A stretch of 64,000 nt of DNA, taken from positions 9,298,001 through 9,362,000 of the forward strand of contig NZ_CP030771.1 of assembly GCF_006088715.1 (NCBI RefSeq). The letters run 5' to 3'. Position 1 is the stretch's first letter; each line of letters opens with the position of its first letter. The notes below the pieces were generated by a model. It was not told the origin of the DNA, did no database searches, and worked only from the letters and a program-made list of their open reading frames with translations. This DNA is from Streptomyces sp. YIM 121038 (lineage in GTDB: Bacteria; Actinomycetota; Actinomycetes; Streptomycetales; Streptomycetaceae). The position numbers and the translations under genes are program-made. Positions 62,890 through 64,000 of the stretch are shown here, one piece after another.

Positions 62890-64000
62890 ATGACGGGGAA
62901 CTGTCCGATGATGTCCGACTGGCCGCTGGTCGGCCGGGCGCGGGAGCTGGTCGCGATCGGGGCCGCGATCGGCACGAGCACGGCCACCGGTAGGGGTGGC
63001 GACAGCGGGGTGGTGCTGGCGGGCGAGGCCGGGGTGGGCAGGACCCGGCTGGCGCGAGCCGTCCTGACCCGCGCCCGGCGGGCGGGCCGGGACACCTGCT
63101 GGCTGGCCGCCACCCGCACGTGCGCGGCCGTCCCGTTCGGCGCCCTGCTGCCGCTGGTCGCGGGCGACGAGCCGCCGGGCACTGACCCGATGGCCGTGCT
63201 GCACCAAGCGGTGCGGCGTGCCGCCCGGCACCGGCCGCCGCTCGTGGTGGGTGTCGACGACGCCCATCTGCTGGACGAGCAGTCGGCGTGGGTGATCCAG
63301 CAACTCGCCTTGCGAGGCCTCGTATCCGTGGTGGCGACGGTACGGGCGGGAGAGCCCGCACCGGATGCGGTGACCGCGCTGTGGAAGGACGCGCTGGCCC
63401 ACCGGATACTCGTCGAACCGCTGACACCAGGAGCGATGGACGAACTGCTGACGCGCTCCCTGGGACCCCAGGTGGAAGGGGTGACCCGGCTTGCGATCGT
63501 CCGGACGGCGGCGGGCAGGCCCCGGTTGCTGAGGGACCTCCTGGTGGAGGCGTACGAAGACGGTGCGCTGGTGTGCCGGGAGGGAGTGTGGCTGTGGGAC
63601 CGGGCCGCCGACCGCACGGAGGGCTTCGGACAACCCGCCGCCACGCTGTGGGACGAGGCCGTGTTCGGCTGGACGCACTGTCTCGGCCTGGTCCTCGCCG
63701 GACGATTGCACGAGGCGAGGAACCTCGCGGAAGCGGGCTACAGCGGCGCCGTCGACCAGGGAATCAGGGAGGTGGCCATCGGCTGGGCCGGATGCCGGGG
63801 CGCGATCGCCAAGGCCCAGGGGCAGGTGGCCACCGCCCAGGCGGTGCTGCGGGAGGCGGTGGCCGCGCTGCACGGGCGCGGTGCCGACCAGCTCGCCCGG
63901 TGGCTGCTCGCCGATCTGGGCGGAGCCGCGGCCCTCGCCGGTGACGCCGCCGGGGCAGGGCGGTGGATGCGGCGCGCCGACGCCCTGCGCACGGAGGGCC
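62890..64000 (+). CDS. LuxR-type large ATPase regulator, 3' end off window
   Basis: ATG 62890 with GGGAGGA upstream; open for 370 codons to the edge. The N-terminus 'WPLVGRARELVAIGAAIG' and the P-loop 'VVLAGEAGVGRTRLARA' (Arg in place of the usual Lys), then Walker B 'PLVVGVDDAHLLDE', are those of AAA/STAND-type LuxR (LAL) regulators. The TPR-like part begins early, around residue 260. Known LAL proteins are ~900 residues with a C-terminal LuxR helix-turn-helix, which would lie beyond the window. Possible pathway-specific activator of the adjacent (unseen) cluster. Confidence 0.72.
   Translation, partial: MTGNCPMMSDWPLVGRARELVAIGAAIGTSTATGRGGDSGVVLAGEAGVGRTRLARAVLTRARRAGRDTCWLAATRTCAAVPFGALLPLVAGDEPPGTDPMAVLHQAVRRAARHRPPLVVGVDDAHLLDEQSAWVIQQLALRGLVSVVATVRAGEPAPDAVTALWKDALAHRILVEPLTPGAMDELLTRSLGPQVEGVTRLAIVRTAAGRPRLLRDLLVEAYEDGALVCREGVWLWDRAADRTEGFGQPAATLWDEAVFGWTHCLGLVLAGRLHEARNLAEAGYSGAVDQGIREVAIGWAGCRGAIAKAQGQVATAQAVLREAVAALHGRGADQLARWLLADLGGAAALAGDAAGAGRWMRRADALRTEG

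Overview
The window is very high-GC DNA with strong G/C preference at third codon positions, frequent GTG and TTG starts, many short secreted proteins, and abundant TetR, MarR, XRE and LuxR regulators. This points to Streptomyces or a close relative, in an accessory or arm-like part of the chromosome. I see no rRNA, tRNA, CRISPR array or intact transposon. The first and last genes (1-495 and 62890-64000) run off the window edges.

Region 1 (0.8-14.7 kb) is the most distinctive block. It is two divergent operons that read as one NTPase/protease/chaperone module. Leftward are a small acidic protein, a membrane protein and a TPR-CHAT (caspase-like) protease. Rightward are a dynamin-like GTPase, a giant GTPase-Hsp70-beta-propeller fusion, a GrpE-like protein and a membrane-anchored Hsp70-like ATPase. 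Start/stop overlaps tie the genes together. The leftward trio matches what I remember of CATRA-type (caspase and TPR repeat-associated) conflict systems. A role in defence or regulated cell suicide is inference.

Region 2 (15-24.8 kb) holds TetR and MarR regulators, an SGNH esterase with a MarR-type operator, a beta-sandwich structural protein with a small partner, a cNMP-binding protein, a universal stress protein, an ArsB/SLC13 permease with a probable CTG start, a repeat protein and a ricin-B lectin.

Region 3 (24.9-30.9 kb) is a compact RiPP-like operon on the minus strand: a 31-residue candidate precursor, a strong hairpin, a leader-binding YcaO cyclodehydratase, and two half-ABC exporters. 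The precursor lies in a gap that ordinary ORF calling would leave empty.

Region 4 (31-44 kb) carries TetR-controlled metabolic genes, a secreted metalloprotease, a serine hydrolase, a TolB-like propeller, a TerD protein, an Rv0909-type antitoxin-like protein and a large O-methyltransferase fusion. Region 5 (44-53 kb) has an ECF sigma factor with a convergent zinc anti-sigma factor, a PA14-GH2 glycosidase divergent from an S1 protease around a LacI-type box, and a cell-envelope set (DUF3618, holin-X, BrkB). Region 6 (53-64 kb) has a flavin monooxygenase divergent from a nitronate monooxygenase/acyl-CoA ligase pair around a 34-bp palindrome. It continues with an MBL hydrolase, a PCD-VOC fusion, GNAT, an XRE-SDR pair with an aldo/keto reductase, and a truncated LuxR-type ATPase regulator.
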